Origin: Flaccisagitta enflata
Taxonomy: Eukaryota; Chaetognatha; Sagittoidea; Aphragmophora
Length of the DNA: 64,000 nucleotides
Reading direction: 5' to 3'
Assembly (NCBI GenBank): GCA_965153355.1
Contig: OZ231127.1
Span: forward strand, 54,994,001-55,058,000
Under the pieces are notes generated by a model. That model worked only from the letters and a program-made list of their open reading frames with translations, was not told the DNA's origin and searched no databases. Shown in pieces: positions 1-12,994 of this stretch (position 1 is its first letter; every line of letters starts with the position of its first letter). The position numbers and the translations under genes are program-made.

Positions 1-495
1 TAGGACACAGGGGGAATTTCGAGATGTCCATCCATCCATTCGTCCTTCCATTGGTTCCATCTGTCCTTCTATCCCCCCCCCCTTTGCTATTGGAGCCTCA
101 AGTCTGCAGTCTCAGGCCTGATTTTTACCCTCTGAACCCTCATATTAGCCCTTTCAGACCTCGAATTTGGCCCTTCGGGAAGCTCTCAAGTCAGCTCTCC
201 AGACCTCATGTCTGCCCTCAAGACCTCAAATCAGCCCTCCAGACCTCAAATCCACCCTCCAGGCCTAAAATCAGGTCCTCAGGCCTCAAATTTGTCCTCT
301 AAGCCTCAAGCCTGCCCCCTCCAAACCTCAAATCTGCTTCTTTGAACTAAATTCAAATCTGCCCAGGACGTCTCAAAATTCACCCCTGTGTCTTACAGGA
401 CATCAGCCCTATGGGGCAACTTCCCTTCCCTAACTCAACTACAGGGCATCATGTTCCGCTGACCATGTGCGGTCCTCGGATGACTAATTGTATAA
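1..495. mobile_element. Family A element (inverted ends plus ~20-bp minisatellite), cut by window edge
   Basis: It begins inside the left inverted end (taggacacagggggaatttc), runs through about fifteen degenerate units of the type agacctcaaatcagccctcc, and ends with the mirrored arm (cctgtgtcttacaggacatc) and a short tail (gaccatgtgcggtcctcgga). An open frame at 24-302 is only a translation of the minisatellite. Confidence 0.75.
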
Positions 496-999
496 TGGCC
501 TCAGTTGGCAAGTTATTTCCTAAAGCATTCCAGTAACTACCAGTACATCAGTTACATTGTCATTTAGTGTCGGGAATATTTTAGAATCACTGGTTCTGCC
601 CAGTCCTTGCTAAGCCTGTCATCACTGCCCCAGCCTCTCCCTTTGCGACTAAAGTAGCCATTTATCCAACCTAATTGTTTCTCTTAGTCGTTCTTTATAG
701 CTGTTGATCAAAGTATCAATTGTTTTAGAATCACTGCCCCTGCCCAACCGCAAGCAGGCAGATACTATTCTGCTGACTGTTACTGTTTTGGTCTAGAATT
801 TCATTACGAATAAAAAGATGACTTTGCCTCAAGTGAGGCCAAACAACTTTCATTAGCGTCCTCGCCAAATGTCCGTGCACACAGTTGTGCTTGTCTGAAA
901 ATGAGTACTGAAAGGACCTTTCAGAGAAAGGTTGAGTGGAATCCTGGTATCGATAGAGGACGTTTTATTCTAGGCAGGTCAACAGTGTACATGATGTTT

Positions 1000-1290
1000 A
1001 AGTTGTGGGAGTTGTAGGTGTTGATGGTAAGAGCTATTGGAAGCTGTTGGTGGGAGTTCTTGCTGACAGACATAGGTTGGCGTTGCAGGTTGGAGCTGTT
1101 GGTTGGAGTTCTAGTTTGAAGTTGTGGATCAGATTTGGTCAGAGTTATGGGTAAAAGGTGTTGGCCGGGGTTGGAGCTACTGGTCAGAGCATTGGTTGGG
1201 GTTATTGGATATAGTTTTTGATTTGAGTTGTTAATCAGGGTTGTTGGTAGAAGTTGTTGGTTAGAGTTTTGGATTGAGAGGTGTTGGAAA
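1000..1290. repeat. Degenerate G/T-rich minisatellite
   Basis: Irregular units around gttgttggttggagtt. A 74-codon frame starting here (1274-1498) has no support as a gene. Confidence 0.55.
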
Positions 1291-1592
1291 GGTCAATGGT
1301 TGTGACATGTCAGGAAGAGTTTATCTATGTTCATGTACTGTAACTGTTGATCTGCTACTTGGTTCACAAGCGAGGCTCATATCTTACAAGATATCAATTT
1401 CATCTTGTTGGCCCTTCAAAAGCTATAAACATGACATATTTGACCCTTTGAAAACCCTGATTGCAGGTCTAAGGGTCAACATCGCAAAAAATTGCTGAGA
1501 AAAAAATCTATCTGCTACCCTCAAGTGATAATCACTAGAACCTCTAAGTCATGTATTGCATTTGTAACACACAAGGTATTGAGCAGTAAAAT

Positions 1593-1627
1593 GTGTTGCA
1601 TATGCAACACGTGTTGCATATGCAACA
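1593..1627. repeat. Two palindromes in tandem
   Basis: gtgttgcatatgcaacac is a perfect 18-bp palindrome and is followed at once by a second copy ending in caaca. Confidence 0.8.
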
Positions 1628-1988
1628 TATATAACAAATGAGGTTTTTTAGTGCATATGCCAAGAGACGATCGCCAGACGCATATCGGCATTCAGATCAT
1701 CTAATGGGAGGCCTCTCCAAACATTTGCTTCTTTCACAAATGAACAGTCCCCTTAAAGATTAAGAGAAATGAGGAAAGAGAGACATTTGACATTTGACAT
1801 TTAATAGTCCATCTTGCAATAAATACAATTGTACAATTGATTCATCAAATTACTCGGACATCAATGAAGACAGAAGTTAAGTCTTTTTAAAAAGGTCCAA
1901 CTAACTAAATTCAAATGACGCACCATTAAATACATCCCCACAGTATCACAGAAGCATCGAAAAAGTATCAAGTGTACAGACAAAAAGA

Positions 1989-2328
<340 letters not shown>

Positions 2329-2713
2329 ACATACACACTAACACAAATGGCGTTAGACAACTTACCACGAATTGAAATAGTGAACTATCATGACAAGGAT
2401 AGTTGATAATGTCCCTTACTATGTCTATAGTCCATACTGATATGAATGGAAATGTGCCCTGTTAAACACTCAAATAAAACTCAATAGTAGGAGAAAAACA
2501 GTGAACATTCTCATTTGCCTCAGCTCAGATTGATATCATCGTGACCTCACTAACTCTTTAATGATTATCTTTACTTTATGTATCTCCATTATTGAGAAAC
2601 CCTTGGATCATCATTCCTATCTATATCATACATTTTGTACATGCTGATACGCGAATTTTTATAAAATTAGGAATTCAAATCTAATGTTTTCTCATTCTTT
2701 GTCTTCTCTTCAG

Positions 2714-2761
2714 GTTCTGCGGGTGAATTCGATACGGACTCAGAAAGACAAAGATCCGAAG
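2714..2761 (+). CDS. FGFRL1: FGFRL1-like linker (acid-box) exon, copy 1
   Basis: A 48-nt exon sits between a pyrimidine-rich tract ending in CAG and the donor gtaaga. In phase 1-1 it reads (x)SAGEFDTDSERQRSE, which is acidic and serine-rich. This suits the linker between Ig1 and Ig2, which in FGF receptors is the acid box and is often encoded by a skippable phase 1-1 exon. The last G joins AA of the exon at 11418 to make Glu. One other frame (VLRVNSIRTQ...) is also open, but it does not fit the phase of the downstream exon. An identical exon lies at 8466-8513. Confidence 0.65.
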
Positions 2762-2789
2762 GTAAGATGATACCCCTTTTATCTCACAT

Positions 2790-3110
2790 ACCGTATTTCC
2801 TGAATTTATCGCCCCCCCCCCCCTTCTAATTAGTGCCCCCCTCCCTTTTCAAGGAAGATAAAGTATATGGAAACAACTGTAGTTTTGAAAGGATTTTTTC
2901 ATAAAATAAATTTTTAATAATGCTTTTTATTGGCAAAGAAATATAAAAATAGTACGATATGTGAAAAAAAAATTCTGTTTTATTGCTTCATTGCACTTAA
3001 TAACAAAATATTTATCAAAAGCTGTAAGTTTTTTATGTAATGATCTATACATAACTGAATGAAGCGGCGCTAATTGCAGAATGCCCGGGGCGCTAATTAC
3101 AGAAAATACA
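2790..3110. mobile_element. Inverted-repeat element (ends accgtatttcctg), in duplication copy 1
   Basis: The left end accgtatttcctgaatttat followed by a C-run is mirrored by gcgctaattacagaaaatac at the right. The inside is AT-rich with no coding frame. The same ends recur at 8542-9140 and 39093-39406, so this is a dispersed MITE-like family. It starts only 28 nt past the linker exon donor. Confidence 0.6.
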
Positions 3111-3639
3111 AAAAGTATATTAGAGGGTTATGAACTCATATGCATGCGCTGAGAACTTTTAAAACATTTTCTATTTAGTTAATTTAAATCGATTGTTGTC
3201 AAGTTCACGGTCGCTTTACATGCTGCGATGCATTTAGTCGACCTTGTTTTAGAATGGTTTTAATGGTTCAAGCAATTCTGGACACATCCTATCGCCTATA
3301 ATAATTCTTTTTTCTTGGGGGGGGGGCATGGCGGAAGGGGCTTCTTTCTCCGTTCGTAAGCTCCGTCACTTGATGAATCTTGCCAATGTCCCTTTTTTCA
3401 TAAGGTCAACTCATTCCAATCTCTCTCTCTCTCTCTCTCTAAAAAAAATTATATAAAGTTTTTAGCCTTATCTGATGAGCTAGCTTAGAACATTGAAAAA
3501 TGAAGTCCTGATGAACTCAAGTCAAAAGTTGAAGAATGAAAAAAACTATGATATTCAAGCAATAGAGCAACCTTTGATTAGCATAAATCTTAATTTCTTT
3601 ATGAATCAAATAAAAAGAAATACATAAAATCTACCCTCC

Positions 3640-4117
3640 AGTCTTGGTTGTCTTTGCTCTAATCGTACTGTAGTTGGTTGCCATGAAAAGAAATTTCCAT
3701 GCATTCTTGCTAAAATATCAACATTTTAAGAGATTTTTTGAAAGAACATTGTTTAAAAATCAAAATTGCTTCAACTTTTGTACAGTGTGTTCTGTAAGAA
3801 TGCTGCTTGTTTAGCGGTAGCTAAGGAGCATCACAGGGTTGTCACACAAGGATACGCTCCATAGCAACAGCTAAACAGGTGATATTTCTAGAGAACATGA
3901 TGTGAGAAAGTAGTAGCAAATTTGATTTTGAGCCATGTTCCCCCAAGAAACCTCTCAAAATATTGATATTCTAGTGAGACAACATGAACATGAACCAGCT
4001 ATTATGGGGAATATAGCATCCTAATATGAGTCTATATTCCGAATTACTCCCCTGGCTTTATTTATCTTTCCACAGTGCTTGCCCTGTCATCTCAAGTCTA
4101 GACAAGATCTACTGTTG
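3640..4117. mobile_element. Inverted-repeat element of the agtctagac family, old copy
   Basis: Inner arms are gttggttgccatgaaaagaa with aacatgaacatgaaccagct at about 3674 and 3983; the right end is aagtctagacaagatctact. Related to 35800-36367 by the shared stretch agtagcaaatttgattttga. No coding frame. Confidence 0.5.
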
Positions 4118-4144
4118 CTTTTACTTTTTTTTTACAAATGTTCT

Positions 4145-4312
4145 GTTTTACGCTACTTTGCACCAGGCTTTGTCTGTCCATCCATCATTTCTTTATGTTT
4201 TTGTTGTCTTTGGCCTCACTACTGCTGCCCAAATGCTGTTGTCATCTCAAATACAGCCTTTGCCCACTTACATGCGACTGCGGTTGATGTGTATCTGGCC
4301 TTGTTTTCTTAT
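4145..4312 (-). mobile_element. Family B repeat, decayed
   Basis: Family B in its own orientation runs aacaaggcc, then a GTGGGCAGGGGC core, then a variable (GGAC/CGAC)n array and a hairpin ending in cgcgactaaaaa. This old minus-orientation copy shows ctttgtctgtccatcc, then ctgcccaaatgct and ctggccttgtttt. Confidence 0.5.
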
Positions 4313-4319
4313 AAACCAT

Positions 4320-6020
4320 TATCAACATATTATGATCTTGTGAAAATTCAACAATAAATACACATAGTTTTGTCCCGAATTTGGCAAATAAAAACCTGTC
4401 ATTCAAATCATGCATGTCAGTGTGTTGTTTATGTGGGCAAACAAAAGTCTCAATAATTAGTTTGCAGTCATAAACAGTAGGAACGACAGAGGATGCTCTT
4501 TTCAAGCAGGACAATTTTGATATAAATGTGTAAGTCAGTTCGTAGGAGTATTTTTGGATGCGTTTTTGCATCTCTATAAGAGGGTATGTGCATCTGTCAG
4601 TCCATATGTGTCTGTCACACCTGATACACCTGTGCTCAAATCTTGCAGATGACGCATGGAGTTGCCGGGATGGGCTTGTTGCTCTATGAATAAGTTAGCT
4701 CTGTTTACTTCCGGTTTAGTTAGCCAGGCAGGAGAAAGGCCAGATGTGATATAGATGTTTTAACTTCATCAAAATGCCGATTTAAACTGACTTGAGCTGT
4801 AAATGGACACCTTTGGAGCACATATGGAGCACAAATGGAGCACACCTTAGGAGCTGTGGTTTATCGATCTACTTTGGCTGACTCTGTGTAGTTCAAATCT
4901 TAGTCATGAATAATCTTAGTCATGAATTGCGTCCTGTCCCTGGTATAGAAAGAGGCAATAGAAAATGACCATAGGGTAGATAGTACCCCATAGGCTAAAA
5001 CGAACAGTCTTGGAGAACATAAACTTTTTGTTGATCTCTTGTGTCCAAACTATCCATGTTAGAGAGGAGGTCCCTTGTTGATTGGTTAGTGAAGTACGTC
5101 CAGATACATTTAAAGAGGGTCAGACTATTTGTTTCCCAAATTGTATATAAAGTAAGTCACCCCTTAATAGGCTCCAACATGTAGCTAATTTTTATTGACT
5201 GGGTAACATTTTATTCTATTTTGAAGATTTCTCAAAAAGCACTTGGGGAATGAATTTTTTTTTACTAGTTACATGTATATCAGCTCAATGCTACACAAAA
5301 ATGTAGAGAAGCCCTCTTCCACATGATTTTTTTTTAGAGCACAGGTGTGCCCCACCTGTACTTGGGTCTTGGTGTATTTTAAATATATATGTATATATGG
5401 GGCGAAACCCTTTTTTTGGGTACAGGACACCAACTGATGACCAGAAGCTGAATGGTTTGTTATTATATCAGTTATAATGATATATCAATTTTATTAATTA
5501 CATGGACATGTACAAAACCAACACACCCTCATAGTGACCTATCATCCCATGATATATCTTCTTTGAAGATGAGCTTTCCTTACAATCACTAAAAATGTTA
5601 ACCTTAACCAATTTTAGTAAAAATTCACCTTTCTCCCACCCTAATTAGGTTAAAGGGGCTCAGCTGGGGATTTGGACACCTGGTTCCTTTTTTCAGTTAG
5701 GTAATTTTACAAGAATTGGGCTGAGTTGATGGTCTGATCAATGCCAGAGGACAGCTTATTTCTACCCTTCCCTTAAAATATTTTATATATTTTTTAAAAT
5801 ACATTAAGAATTTTGTTTTAAAAAAAAGAAATATGACACATTTAGTAAAAGTATATACCTGAGAATTTTGATAGCGTTTCAAAAAACATATATTAGAGTA
5901 TGTATATTGTGTATGTAATGAAACACATATATAAATGTCCGTATTTTTCAGATTTTCTTCAAAGTTAAATGTTTCTTATTTGGATATGTATGAAGTTTTA
6001 TGCCAAGAATGAAGGTATTT
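4320..6020. other. Intron, no feature recognised
   Basis: AT-rich sequence with short homopolymers. Open frames are short and lack splice or codon support. Confidence 0.6.
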
Positions 6021-6021
6021 G

Positions 6022-6076
<55 letters not shown>

Positions 6077-6170
6077 ACACGAGCACACGCACACACAGAC
6101 ACACACGCAGACAAACACACACGCACACACGCACACACAGACAGACACACACACGCACACACACATATAC
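6022..6170. repeat. (CA)n microsatellite with imperfect end
   Basis: About 45 bp of pure (CA)n, then interrupted units (acgc, agac). Confidence 0.95.
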
Positions 6171-6394
6171 ACACATGGACTAATAGGATATTAAAGACAC
6201 ATAGATTGGGAAAAAAACAAAAATTCAAAATGCAGTAGATATTTAAAAAAACAGTATAGAAATAAAAGAAAACTACCTACTTTTCTTACATTCAACACAT
6301 ACACTCTTGAATTGATGAAAGGAAAAAAGAAGTTGATACATACATGTATGTAAAGGAAACAGCAAAGATCAGGGGATGCCAAAAAGAAGAAACA

Positions 6395-6570
6395 AGGCCA
6401 GATACACGGCCAATACCAGTCCTGGACGGGTGGGCAGGGAAGACGCGCTGGGGTTTTTCCATACTGACCATGCTCTGCTGGACGACGACCCGACCTGACC
6501 CCAACCCGACTGACCCCAGCGGGCGGGCGGGCGGATGGACGAAAGCACTCTTATAAGTCGCTGAATCGCG
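6395..6570 (+). mobile_element. Family B repeat
   Basis: It begins aacaaggccagatacacggc, has the core gacgggtgggcaggg, an array of cgacc/gggcggg units, and ends in a decayed hairpin near agtcgctgaatcgcgac. Confidence 0.6.
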
Positions 6571-6926
6571 ACAGTCAGAGAGAATGAAAGAGAGAGAGAG
6601 AGAGAGAGAGATTGAATGAGTGAATAAGTGAATAATAGTAGAGTGAAAAGGAAAGAAAGAGAGTCAGGATCCTGAAGTCGACCAACACACGCTATATGGG
6701 ATTGCTTTCTTGCTCCAGATTATGATGTTGTTAAGAGGGCCAGAGCTGGCTTCATACTTTAAAGAGAGTATGGAGAATATGGCCAGATGCTGCATCAAGA
6801 TCTAGCCCTGGATCGCGGATGCGTTTTGAGAGATGACATATCACCAGATATGTTTCGACTTTTTTTCGATTCGGTTCTTAACATTTGCGAGTTGGGTCAT
6901 GCTAAAACTCATTTTAAGAGGAATAG

Positions 6927-6928
<2 letters not shown>

Positions 6929-6968
<40 letters not shown>
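6929..6968. repeat. (GA)n microsatellite
   Basis: Pure dinucleotide run of about 40 bp. The open frame across it has no support. Confidence 0.95.
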
Positions 6969-6971
<3 letters not shown>

Positions 6972-7261
6972 CGGCATTTGATGAGGAAGAGGATAAGGAA
7001 GAGAAAAAAGATAGGGAAATCGATTGGCACCATTGTGTACCATTGATAATGGCATCATTGCCGCTCATTGTCTCATTTCGTATCGACTTTTTGTTTCGAT
7101 CAGGCGAAATAAGGCATCACCATTTCGTCCACCGGATGGACGAAAAAATAGATCATATCGATCGAATTCGACCGCCCCTTCAAAAACCCTTTTCGAAGCT
7201 GCTTAGTATCTTCTACTTGTTCATAAATTTGGAAAGAAATTCATCCAATGATATGTGATGC

Positions 7262-7500
7262 GGTGACACAACATCGTTGTGGGCGGGTGGGCAGGGGCGC
7301 ACAACCCCCTTCCATTCCCTCCTCCCCCCACACACACAATCTCAAATGCAGCATTATAAACGCACGTTTCACACTTTCCAACTCTATCATCACGGACCAA
7401 CGAACGGACAGATTAACGGACGGACAGATGAACGGACGGACGGACAGATGAACGGACAGATGGATAGATGGACCAAAAGATGGACAAAGACTAAGCTGCT
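7262..7500 (+). mobile_element. Family B-like repeat (ggtgacacaacatcgt subtype)
   Basis: Core gggcgggtgggcaggggcgc, then aacccccttcc, then (ACGGACGGACAGATGA)-type array at 7395-7470. Same subtype as 26272-26467 and, reversed, 62325-62560. Confidence 0.6.
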
Positions 7501-7777
7501 AAAAAGACAACGACAAAGATAAAGCCGCTCATTTGGCGGCAATAGATTGTTAAAGATTAAGAGAAATAAGGAAAGAGAGACATTTGAAATTTGACATTTA
7601 ATAGTCAATCTTGCAATAAATACAATTGTACAATTGATTCATCAAAGTACTCGGACATCAATGAAGTTAAGTTTTTTTAAATAAGTCCATCTAACTAAAT
7701 TCAAATGACGCACCATTAAATACATCCCCACAGTATCACAGAAGCATCGAAAAAGTATCAAGTGTACAGACAAAAAG

Positions 7778-8080
<303 letters not shown>

Positions 8081-8465
8081 ACATACACACTAACACAAAT
8101 GGCGTTAGACAACTTACCACGAATTGAAAAAGTGAACTATCATGACAAGGATAGTAGATAATGTCCCTTACTATTTCTATAGTCCATACTGATATGAATG
8201 GAAATGGGCCCTCTTAAACACTCAAAAAAAACTCAATAGTAGGAGAAGAACAGTGAACCTTCTCATTTGCCTCAGCTCAGATGGATAAAATCGTGACCTC
8301 GCCCACTCTTTAATGATTATCTCTACTTTATGTATCTCCATTATTGGTAAACCCATGGATCATCATTCCTATCTGTATTATACATTTTGTACATGCTGAT
8401 ACGCGAATTTTTATAAATTTAGGAATTCAAATCTAATGTTTTCTCATTCTTTGTTTTCCCTTCAG

Positions 8466-8513
8466 GTTCTGCGGGTGAATTCGATACGGACTCAGAAAGA
8501 CAAAGATCCGAAG
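8466..8513 (+). CDS. FGFRL1: FGFRL1-like linker (acid-box) exon, copy 2
   Basis: This exon is identical over all 48 nt to the one at 2714-2761 and has its own intact acceptor (tttcccttcag) and donor (gtaaga). It is symmetrical (phase 1-1), so including one copy, the other, or both keeps the frame. Including both would give a 32-residue linker made of two identical 16-residue units. It is nearer to the Ig2 exon at 11418. It arose with the larger block duplication that covers 7550-9472. Whether both copies are used cannot be told from sequence. Confidence 0.65.
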
Positions 8514-8541
8514 GTAAGATGATACCCCTTTTATCTCACAT

Positions 8542-9140
8542 ACCGTATTTCCTGTATTAATCGCCCCCCCCTCTATATGGAAACAACTGTAGTTTTAAAA
8601 GGATATTTTCATAAAATATATTTTTGATAAAGCTTTTTATTGGCAAAGAAATATAAAAATAGTATGATATGTGAAAAAAAATTCTGTTTTATTGCTTCAT
8701 TGCACTAAATAACAAAATATTTGTCAAAAGCTGTAAATTTTGTATATAATGATCTATACATGACTGAATGAAGCGGCGCTAATTGCAGAATGAAAATAAC
8801 AATGTTCCATTTCAATTTCAAAAGTGCCCGGGGCGCTAATTACCAAAAAAATCAAAGGGTCTGGAGATGGGGAAGGAAATCTAAGGGGGAAAAAAGAGAA
8901 AAAAAGGAAATTTGAGGAAAATATAACTTTTTGCAGTACCAAATCATAAAACTCAATTAGTAGAACACAATTTAACACTATTTAAACCCTCACTACATAG
9001 TTTTATTGCTATATGGGGAAGAAAATCATGGATATAAAAACGCAACGCGACGCATCGCGGGGAAGAAAATCAAAGGCAGGGGGGGGGAAAAAATCAAAAG
9101 CGACTCAAGAATATACACCCCTGCTAATTACAGGAAATAC
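8542..9140. mobile_element. Inverted-repeat element, in duplication copy 2
   Basis: Same element as at 2790, carried along in the duplicated block, with left end accgtatttcctgtatta and right end taattacaggaaatac. It has gained about 300 bp, including a second copy of the motif gcccggggcgctaattac, which suggests an internal rearrangement or nested insertion. Confidence 0.6.
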
Positions 9141-9449
9141 AATAAGTATAGTAGAAGGTTATGAACTCATATGCATGCGCTGAGAACTTTTAAAACATTT
9201 TCTATTTAGTCAATTTAAATCGATTGTTGTCAAGTTCACGGTCGCTTGACATGCTGCGATGCATTTAGTCGACCTTGTTTTAGAATGGTTTTAATGGTTC
9301 AAGCAATTCTGGACACATCTTATCGCCTATAATATTTTTTTTCTTGGGGGGGGGGGAGGGATGGCGGAAGGGGCTTCTTTCTCCGTTCGTAAGCTCCGTC
9401 ACTTGATGAATCTTGCGAATGTCCCTTTCTTCATAAGGTCAACTCTTTC

Positions 9450-9603
<154 letters not shown>

Positions 9604-9768
9604 CTTTTTCATGGTCAAGATAGGGGCGGGAATTTATTTTCTCTTTCATTTTCATCGTCATATCTTGAGTCACGGACGGTTGATAAATCGAATTCAGATG
9701 AACGCTTAGCGCACTTGCTTCGTAGATAGGCCACTCTTTCGCTACTTAAGAAGTAATAACTGAGAAGC

Positions 9769-9772
<4 letters not shown>

Positions 9773-9849
<77 letters not shown>

Positions 9850-9908
9850 GATACAGACAGAGATACAGACAGACAGACAGACAGACAGACAGAAAGACAG
9901 ACAGACAA
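9773..9908. repeat. (GA)n followed by (GACA)n
   Basis: About 65 bp of GA, then about 70 bp of imperfect GACA. Complementary to the TC run at 9452. Confidence 0.95.
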
Positions 9909-9909
9909 A

Positions 9910-10654
9910 GGCTGTGAGCGACGATCATGAAATACACGGAAACCATTTAATTGTCGATAAGACATAGCAATTAAAGACTGCGAAGGTGCTTCTGAACAAC
10001 ATCACATCTAATGAAGCGTTCCTTTTGGCGAAGATGGTGGTCTTTACATAAAGGACGCATTAAAATTCATTGATTTTAGTATGAATTGGCGTCCTTTATT
10101 TCTAGCCGTTTCTAGTTTTCTATTTCATATCACGGTCAATTCAACCGACACACGCCCCAATGATTAACACCTGTCCGCTTATTATCGTCAAAAGATCAAA
10201 CGTCTGTCATATCTAATCGAAGGTATTTAGCCACATGTCAATTTTTGCACCAGTTACAGTGTGAAAAAAATCTTCATTTTGCTTATGAATTTCACCTGAT
10301 TTGCTCCAGACAAAAATGAATAACATCAAAAATGGCAAAAACATGCCATTAGCAAACCTTTGCAATATTACAAGAAAAGCCCAATCAACTTCAGATGCTT
10401 AGCAAACCTATATAAAGATAGATAATCAGATGCTGATTTCACAATCATAAAGCTTATGAAATGTTCTTTAAATTGGATTTTGATTGATTTCCTGATAGTG
10501 AAAGCTATTAGAATTCAAACCTAAGTTATGAAAAAAATGATATCAGGGTGTTTTTTGATAGTGGTCACGAGGAGATAAAGTTAAAATAGTCGCAAAAGCG
10601 TTACATGGTCAGCTGTACCCAATGCCCCTAAGTTAGTGTATGTAGGAATGAGAT
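9910..10654. other. Intron, no feature recognised
   Basis: AT-rich, no repeats I can match elsewhere in the window. Confidence 0.6.
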
Positions 10655-11120
10655 TATGATTATGATTCCACATTGGACAATTTTCTCCGGTTTGAGAAGC
10701 TGGTTTGGAGGGCTGAGAGGCCTGAATTTGGGTCTGAGAGGCGTGGTTTGGGGTCTGAGAGGCTTGATTTGGGGTCTGAAAGGCCTGAGTTGGGGTCTGA
10801 GGCCTGATTTGGGTCTGAGAGGCCTAATTTGGGGTCTGAGAAGCCTGATCTGGGGTCTGGGAGGCCTGATTTGGGGTTTGAGAGCCCTGATTTGGGGTTT
10901 GAGAGGCTGTTTTTAGGGTCTGGGAGGCCTAATTTGGGGTCTGAGAGGCCTGATTTGGGGTCAGAGATGTCTGATTTGGGGTCTGAAAGGCCTGATTTGG
11001 GGTCTGAGAGGCCTTATTTGAGGCTTGGGGGAGGGGGGGACGGACGGAAACTGGAAACCTGGAGAAAATTGCCCTATGTAGAATCATAGGTCATCGGCCC
11101 CTACGGGGCCGCTGCCCAAA
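10655..11120. mobile_element. Family A element
   Basis: The central array has units near gaggcctgatttggggtctg (20-21 bp). The right arm reads ggagaaaattgccctatgta and then catcggcccctacggggccg. The left arm is decayed (attggacaattttctcc). It lies upstream of the Ig2 exon at 11418. Confidence 0.7.
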
Positions 11121-11417
11121 AAGCAACCAGATCAGGCAGTGGCAAGGCATCTTAATTTGTAGCATTACCGTGACAGCAATTAGTGGACAGGTGTTAGGCG
11201 GATAGACGTTGAAGCATGAAAAGCTTGAAAAGCGTCCTCAATGTTGGCTCCGCATAATGAAATTCGATCTGTAGTGTGAAAAAACATGAGGAATACTTCA
11301 ATTCGAAGTTCGTCACACATAGCCGACTAGAAATATGCTTTGCATTCTTTTTTTTTTTTTTTTTTTACTTTCCGCCTGATTATTAGACATGTGTTGATCC
11401 TCCATTCCTTTGAACAG

Positions 11418-11533
11418 AAGTGAAGCCGCATTTCGATACTTCAAAGTACAATAATCGGCAAAAAATCCTGAAAAAGATGTTGGGCTCAAGACTTCGCCTT
11501 CGATGCCGTCCACGAGGAGATCCAATTCCTCAG
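11418..11533 (+). CDS. FGFRL1: FGFRL1-like Ig domain 2, first half
   Basis: The exon is 116 nt, with acceptor tttgaacag and donor gtgaaa, and runs from phase 1 to phase 0. After the split Glu it encodes 38 residues starting VKPHFDTSKYNN and ending RLRLRCRPRGDPIPQ. The Cys is the first cysteine of the Ig2 disulphide. The basic run before it (RQKILKK...RLRLR) matches the position of the heparin-binding surface of FGFR and FGFRL1 Ig2, including the family pattern F..P.K......G...RL.C...G.P.P. The exon continues directly into VQWLKDG at 12034 across a 500-nt intron. Splitting Ig2 over two exons is usual for this family. A minus-strand frame over the same place (11313-11525) has no support. Confidence 0.85.
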
Positions 11534-12033
11534 GTGAAAACAGATTTCGTCACTAGCCAACAGGTTGAGAGAATTTAACAACATGATAACCTCGTTACGT
11601 TTACTTATACGAGATTGACTCTTTTCAACCCTCCGCGAGTCCTTTCTTACGGTTCCCTTTAATTTCGTTACCGTTCTCCATAATTGAAATGCCACTACCC
11701 GACCTATCGCTTACCACTAGTAAACCATCCAGAATATACCGTAGGACCCCGCCTCATCGGTCCCATTGGAACCCAAGATTTTTCACCTTTATTTTAGGTT
11801 AACCTTTAAAGAGAGGTGAAATTGCATTAGAAACTGTCATTTGAGACTTTAAAATATTAACCTTTATTGATGGGGAACCTTTAAAAGCGGGTCTGTTATT
11901 GCGGGGTCTAACTGTAACTCTTGCAGCCACCCCCCCCTCCCCACTCCTCATCCGCCACACTAACTTCCTCAGAGCCACCAAACCGATTATCGTCTGTGAC
12001 CGAATGTTTACACGTTTGGCCTTTTCCGCGCAG

Positions 12034-12202
12034 GTCCAATGGTTAAAGGACGGTTACGTGTTGAAGGAGTCGACGAATGTCAAAATCGTCGGCACAGATC
12101 TGCATTTAGACAAGCTTCAGATGGAAAACATCGGCAGATACACTTGCCTAGCCACCAACATTCGCGGCACCGCAACACTCAATTACACCGTCACCGTCAA
12201 AG
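12034..12202 (+). CDS. FGFRL1: FGFRL1-like Ig domain 2, second half
   Basis: The exon is 169 nt, with acceptor ttttccgcgcag and donor gtcagt, and runs from phase 0 to phase 1. It encodes 56 residues beginning VQWLKDGYVLKES, the core Trp of the Ig fold. LHLDKLQMENIGRYTCLATN follows, which gives the second Cys and the usual D/N.G.Y.C turn. It ends in a strand reading LNYTVTVK, where NYT is a possible N-glycosylation site. With the 11418 exon it forms one complete I-set Ig domain. The phase-1 end is typical of Ig domain boundaries and matches the next exon. Confidence 0.9.
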
Positions 12203-12423
12203 GTCAGTACTGGATTTTATCGGGGGACAATTATCTCTCCACTCCAAGTTTCACTTTATGTCTGATACATTGAAGAAGCATGATGATACGATCGAAATAG
12301 AGATAGAGATTTTAGCTCTATTAAGAGTAAACAAATATGTTCATCGGTTCTCCAATTTGAGAGATGATACAGACTAACAAACCTCGAAATGGAGAATTGG
12401 AGAAAATGACAAAGCTGCACAGA

Positions 12424-12912
12424 GTACAGTAGATGTCGTCTAGACTTGGAAATACGGGGAGCTTATAACCTGACTATCAGTACAGTGAGGAGACTGATAT
12501 TTTGCTAGTGTAATGTATAGACCTTAAAGGAGTGACAATGGGGTATGGTATCCCCCTACGGCTAACCTTAGGAAAAAAAACTTATGATATAAAACTAAAC
12601 TTTTTGCAGAATTTCAGCTTCATCAATTTGATTGATTTGCAAAACCAGCCTGAGATTTGAACCTGGAACCTTTAAAAAGATCAATTATAATAAATCTGGA
12701 GTCAAGTGAGTTAACCACTATAATGATTTCAGTAGCTTTTTAAACAAAGCGAATTGGATTGAGTATATTGAAGAAAATTTTCTATCCACAGAGCTGCCAT
12801 ACCCCATCGTCAACCCTATACGACATAAGCATTAAACACAAACAGTTTCATTTATTTGCATAAATGGTATTTCAGGTAGAAGGGCCCCCATATTTCCAAG
12901 TACTACTGCTTT
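12424..12912. mobile_element. Inverted-repeat element of the agtctagac family
   Basis: The left end acagtagatgtcgtctagac plus ttggaaatacgggg is mirrored at the right by cccccatatttccaagtact. The inside is AT-rich without coding frames. The end sequence recurs reversed at 36330-36366. Confidence 0.6.
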
Positions 12913-12994
12913 CCCTGATTTTGCAGAATCGTTGTTTCTGTTACCCCTTCATAATGATTTAATAAGAATGAGCCCATGCGCAACTTTCTCGCTT